A model generated the notes under the pieces. It ran no database searches. It saw nothing but the letters and a program-made list of their open reading frames with translations, and was not told the origin of the DNA. Position numbers and translations under genes: made by a program. Positions 7,725-10,204 of a stretch of DNA of 10,204 bases are shown one piece after another; the stretch's first letter is position 1, and each line of letters starts with the position of its first letter. Location of the stretch: assembly GCA_030613605.1 (NCBI GenBank), contig JAUWLO010000056.1, positions 1 to 10,204 on the forward strand, read 5' to 3'. This stretch comes from Gammaproteobacteria bacterium. Its GTDB lineage: Bacteria > Pseudomonadota > Gammaproteobacteria > SZUA-152.

Positions 7725-8798
7725 CTAGCGGCTGGCCTGTGTGGCTTGATGACGCTGACGGTATTCTTTTAGACCGTTATTAATTTCATCGACCAATTCG
7801 TTCGTATAAGCACCTTTGCCTATCATCTGGCTGCGGGCGTTGGCGGCAATGCGTTTCCATTCCGCCAGATCGTTTTCGGCAATATTTATAAACTGGATGC
7901 CTTGCTGCTTCATGGCTTCCACGGCCTGCTGGTCGCTAAGGCGGTTTTGAGTGTCGATTTCCTGGAATACCCTTGTCATTATTTCTTTCACAATGGTCTG
8001 GTCTGATGGTTTGATGCGGTTGAAGGCGCGTTTGTTAATAGCCAGTAAGGCATAAATATAGCTGGCCGGGGTTTGCATCACGTACTTAATTTTGGTGTGC
8101 CATTGCAGGGAAATGGCCACCACCGGTGATGCGGCAACGGTATCAATTAGCCCTGTCTGCAGGCTGGTCATGACATCGCTGATTGGAAGTGGAATGGGTG
8201 AAATATTAGCCTGGTCAAAGACAAGATGATTGACTTTGTCTCCTATGGGTAACCAGACTTTTTGTTTTTGTAAATCAGCCACGCTGGAGACCGGGTGGTT
8301 GGACATGAAGTATGCAAAGCCAGCACCGGCAAAACCAAAGGTGATAAAACCCTTTGAGGCCAGTTTTTTTATCAGCAATGGATCGAGTTTTGCGCGGACA
8401 TGATCCACTTCATCTTGCGAGTTAAACAAAAAAGGTAACTGGTAAAGTTCTGTGTCCGGAGCAATCTTGCTCATTGATCCGCCGGTAACCGCGCCGCCGT
8501 GCAATTGTCCAATGCGGATCTTGCGCAACACGCTGGCATCGTTACCCATTACACCACCAGGATAAAATTTAAATTTTACTCGGCCATCGGTGCGTTTTTT
8601 TATTTGTTTCGCCCCTTCGCGCATTTTCACCATCCAGGTAGCACCATCGGGGGAGACGGTGGCGATTTTAATTGTCACCGCGGCGAAGGCCGTGGAAGGC
8701 AGGCTAACCAGCAGGCAGGTCAGTAGTCCTGCCAATATGAGGTGTTGGCGCAGAATGCGTGGTGTTTGTTTTAATGGAGTTGCGGGCAAATATTTCAT
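7725..8798 (-). CDS. dctP: TRAP substrate-binding protein, DctP family (TPAT P component)
   Basis: This 357-residue periplasmic binding protein has a long n-region, a hydrophobic core (about 20-34) and a likely signal-peptidase-I site after STAFA (about residue 39). There is no lipobox, so it should be soluble. The mature protein opens VTIKIATVSPDGATW and contains FYPGGVMGND (78-87), QLPFLFNS (120-127) and LQTGLIDTVAAS (213-224), a DctP-fold pattern. Where most DctP proteins read DLxGxKxR, with the Arg binding the substrate carboxylate, this one reads DLQKQKVWLP, placing Trp182 at the Arg position. The pocket is therefore likely atypical, and the ligand is unknown. It lies between tatT and dctQ, 76 bp after tatT. 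The ATG at 8798 has only a weak ribosome-binding site. It binds the solute and delivers it to DctQM. Confidence 0.92.
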   Translation of the reverse strand: MKYLPATPLKQTPRILRQHLILAGLLTCLLVSLPSTAFAAVTIKIATVSPDGATWMVKMREGAKQIKKRTDGRVKFKFYPGGVMGNDASVLRKIRIGQLHGGAVTGGSMSKIAPDTELYQLPFLFNSQDEVDHVRAKLDPLLIKKLASKGFITFGFAGAGFAYFMSNHPVSSVADLQKQKVWLPIGDKVNHLVFDQANISPIPLPISDVMTSLQTGLIDTVAASPVVAISLQWHTKIKYVMQTPASYIYALLAINKRAFNRIKPSDQTIVKEIMTRVFQEIDTQNRLSDQQAVEAMKQQGIQFINIAENDLAEWKRIAANARSQMIGKGAYTNELVDEINNGLKEYRQRHQATQASR

Positions 8799-8835
8799 TT
8801 TCTGTGTGTCAGCCTGCTGTAGTGGGTGTTGAATT

Positions 8836-8864
8836 ATTGTTTTCTATTCAGCGTTTTTTATCAA
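8836..8864 (-). promoter_or_regulatory. Weak candidate internal promoter before dctP
   Basis: On the minus strand TTGATA (8859-8864) is followed after 17 bp by AACAAT (8836-8841), matching consensus at 5 and 4 of 6 positions. It lies in the 76-bp tatT-dctP gap. An extra promoter here could raise the level of the binding protein, which TRAP systems usually need in excess. The region is A/T-rich, so chance matches are likely. Confidence 0.25.
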
Positions 8865-8874
8865 AGGCATTCTA

Positions 8875-9741
8875 TCAAAAAAAGTCATCGGCACCGTCGA
8901 GTAACGCTTGAGCTCGTTCCTGTGCCAACACATTGGATAAAGTGTATCCAGGCTGGTGTGGATCGGCTTTGAGAACGATTTTTAGCAGCTCATCGTGTAA
9001 ATTTCGCTTGAAGAGCATGCGGGCATAGTGTTCTGCGTACAGGACGCGAACCATTTGGTTGTGCCCTTCTGAAAGTTCCAGGGCTCGTTCAAAGTAAGCT
9101 TTGGCTATCTCAGGTTTGCCTCCAAGGCTAGGCGGTATCAGGCTGTGCAGCACCCCCAGATACAGATGGGCGCTACCTTGTTTGAAGTTTTCGTCCAGTG
9201 TCAGCACGTGCTCCAGTGCCGACTGTGCCTTGGGCAGGTTGGCCACAGCGCTAAGGTTATCGCGGTGGGCCTGTATCCAGCCGATCCAGCTCATGGTGTA
9301 GCTGTACAGTGCGCTGATATGGTCTTTATCGATGGTATGAACCACAGATAAAAATTCAGTGTGGGGTAAACGATCCATACCACAGGTGTTGTTCTGTTGC
9401 AGGCAGAGGGAGCGACGGCCGTAATCGAATGCTTTCTGGGTCAGGCGTTTACTACGTTTGTTGTCTTCCACAAAGGCGCCGGCATAGGCGCTGTACAATT
9501 CAGACCCGGCGCTGAGCATAGCGGCGTCATCAGGGTCGTTTTCGATGAAGCCATCGATAAGCACGAGATAGGCTGGAGTGCCCAGCCGGGCAATATCGGG
9601 ATCGTCCTGTGATAACAGCCCTTTGGTCACGTTGTCGGCCAGGCGTATAGACGCTGATGAAGTGATGCTGCTGCACGCGCTGATGCTCAGGGTTATGGCC
9701 ACCAGCATCAACGGTATTAACCAACGGTTAGGGTTAAACAT
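8875..9741 (-). CDS. tatT: TatT lipoprotein, TPR-like partner of a TRAP transporter
   Basis: This is a 288-residue lipoprotein from the ATG at 9741. An in-frame TTG at 9774 would add 11 residues ahead of an already normal signal peptide and is less likely. The signal peptide (about 6-22) ends in the lipobox ISAC, lipidating Cys23. Ser at +2 favours sorting to the outer membrane, periplasmic face. The mature part is helical and TPR-like; a typical repeat is KPEIAKAYFERALELSEGHN (209-228). It matches the TRAP transporter T-component family, known from Treponema pallidum TatT, a trimeric protein with pores that teams with the P protein. Cys113 and Cys120 may form a disulfide. It leads the operon, with dctP 76 bp downstream. 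A role in passing or storing ligand is inferred from the family. Confidence 0.9.
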   Translation of the reverse strand: MFNPNRWLIPLMLVAITLSISACSSITSSASIRLADNVTKGLLSQDDPDIARLGTPAYLVLIDGFIENDPDDAAMLSAGSELYSAYAGAFVEDNKRSKRLTQKAFDYGRRSLCLQQNNTCGMDRLPHTEFLSVVHTIDKDHISALYSYTMSWIGWIQAHRDNLSAVANLPKAQSALEHVLTLDENFKQGSAHLYLGVLHSLIPPSLGGKPEIAKAYFERALELSEGHNQMVRVLYAEHYARMLFKRNLHDELLKIVLKADPHQPGYTLSNVLAQERAQALLDGADDFF

Positions 9742-9858
9742 AGGTCTCAGTCCAGATTTTAGCGCCGGCCGCAATTAAAGGTTGTGTGATGGAATGACTG
9801 TGTATTCCAGTGAGTAATCCGGTGAGCATATTCAATCATCCTGACGGAAAGTGCGTTG

Positions 9859-9887
9859 ATTATGGTGCATCATGCAGCTTTTGTTAA
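9859..9887 (-). promoter_or_regulatory. Sigma70-like promoter of the tatT-dctPQM operon
   Basis: On the minus strand TTAACA (9882-9887) and CATAAT (9859-9864) are separated by exactly 17 bp. Each box matches consensus at 5 of 6 positions, the best promoter match in the window. Transcription would begin near 9852, giving a leader of about 110 bases before the tatT ATG. The leader holds a small GGAAT/ATTCC stem (9791-9808) but no recognised riboswitch. Confidence 0.55.
9866..9876. promoter_or_regulatory. Palindrome in the promoter spacer, possible operator
   Basis: TGCAT-C-ATGCA is a perfect 5-bp inverted repeat around one central base, with a further G/C pair at 9864 and 9878 beyond one mismatch. 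It lies wholly between the -35 and -10 boxes of the tatT promoter, where a bound repressor would block RNA polymerase. No regulator gene is in the window, and the motif does not match an operator I recognise. Confidence 0.35.
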
Positions 9888-9943
9888 ATAGAGAGTCGTT
9901 AATTAATAGAGGTTACATAAGTAAAGATTAGACGTGAGGCCCT

Positions 9944-9968
9944 TTGTTACAGCTGCATATTGTTACAG
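9944..9968. repeat. 9-bp direct repeat at the end of the oxidoreductase gene
   Basis: TTGTTACAG occurs at 9944-9952 and again at 9960-9968, separated by 7 bases. On the minus strand the first-read copy includes the last Leu codon and the TAA stop, so a second CTG-TAA follows 16 bases later. It may be a small slippage duplication. No clear intrinsic terminator follows the gene. Confidence 0.4.
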
Positions 9969-10204
9969 TAATACCTTTTCGATGCCGCCCAGTTTGATGT
10001 TGGATATGAACTGCTGCTGCCAATCTTCGCCCAACAAACCTCTGGCAAGTTCGACCACGATGTAGTCGGTTTCCAACCCAGTATCATCTGCGTAACGCGA
10101 TAAACCTTGTTGGCAGGCCGGGCAGGACGTGAGCATTTTAACGTTGCCTGCGGTTACTTTCTTTTCGCCAGTGAGCTGTTTAATGCTGGAGTGAAGTTCT
10201 TCTT
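9963..10204 (-). CDS. C-terminal end of an FAD/Fe-S oxidoreductase, D-lactate/glycolate dehydrogenase-like (partial)
   Basis: An open frame enters from the right edge and runs 79 codons to the TAA at 9963-9965. The visible residues include MLTSCPACQQGLSRY, then DYIVVELARGLLGEDW, and end LGGIEKVLL. The CPxC pair and the IVVELA and GGIEKVLL tail resemble the C-terminus of large FAD-binding oxidoreductases with a Fe-S and cysteine-rich CCG-like domain (proteins with a DUF3683 N-terminus, related to Dld and GlcD/GlcF). Such enzymes oxidise 2-hydroxy acids and pass electrons towards the quinone pool. Only the tail is visible, so the flavin domain and substrate cannot be checked. The gene lies upstream of tatT on the same strand with a 221-bp gap, and tatT has its own likely promoter, so the two are probably separately transcribed. 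Confidence 0.72.
   Translation of the reverse strand, partial: EELHSSIKQLTGEKKVTAGNVKMLTSCPACQQGLSRYADDTGLETDYIVVELARGLLGEDWQQQFISNIKLGGIEKVLL

Noticed and set aside
7725..8798. TAXI-type TRAP binding protein
   Set aside because: The sequence shows the DctP pattern, and separate DctQ and DctM subunits are present. TAXI systems usually have a fused membrane subunit.
5891..9741. A wholly new transport system
   Set aside because: TRAP transporters with a TatT partner are already a described class. Only the ligand, regulation and context are open here.
9742..9774. TTG start that would lengthen TatT by 11 residues
   Set aside because: The ATG at 9741 already gives a compact signal peptide with charged n-region, hydrophobic core and lipobox. 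The TTG has no good ribosome-binding site.

Overview
The window reads as a chromosomal stretch of a free-living gammaproteobacterium. The genus cannot be fixed from sequence alone. The left half carries the classic gammaproteobacterial housekeeping string: the 3' end of rng (RNase G), then yhdP (large AsmA-like envelope protein), then a Nit1-type nitrilase-fold amidase, all on the + strand. The ribosome-maturation gene darP (yjgA) follows on the opposite strand. Several gammaproteobacteria have the metalloprotease subunit gene tldD near this string and pmbA next to yjgA. Neither is present here.

The right half, about 5890-9741 on the - strand, is a complete four-gene TRAP transporter of the TPAT kind (tetratricopeptide-repeat-protein-associated TRAP transporter). 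In transcription order it is an outer-membrane-type TatT lipoprotein, a periplasmic DctP-like substrate-binding protein, the small membrane subunit DctQ, and the large membrane subunit DctM, which overlaps dctQ by 4 bp (GTGA). A good sigma70-like promoter (TTAACA, 17 bp, CATAAT) lies upstream of tatT. A perfect TGCAT-C-ATGCA palindrome sits in its spacer and may be an operator. darP follows dctM on the same strand after only 55 bp, so it may be read from the transporter transcript. Upstream of tatT, also on the - strand, is the 3' end of a gene whose C-terminus resembles large FAD/Fe-S oxidoreductases of the D-lactate/glycolate dehydrogenase type.

Working model (inference): TatT sits in the periplasm under the outer membrane and works with the binding protein to gather a ligand. 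DctQM then imports it using a cation gradient. The binding protein appears to have Trp where most TRAP binding proteins carry the carboxylate-binding Arg, so the ligand may not be a simple C4-dicarboxylate or sialic-acid-type acid.

The two halves converge between the amidase and darP (5206-5277). No tRNA, rRNA, CRISPR array, insertion sequence or phage gene was seen. The only non-coding stretches over 100 bases are 81-190, 4217-4380 and 9742-9962. All are described below.
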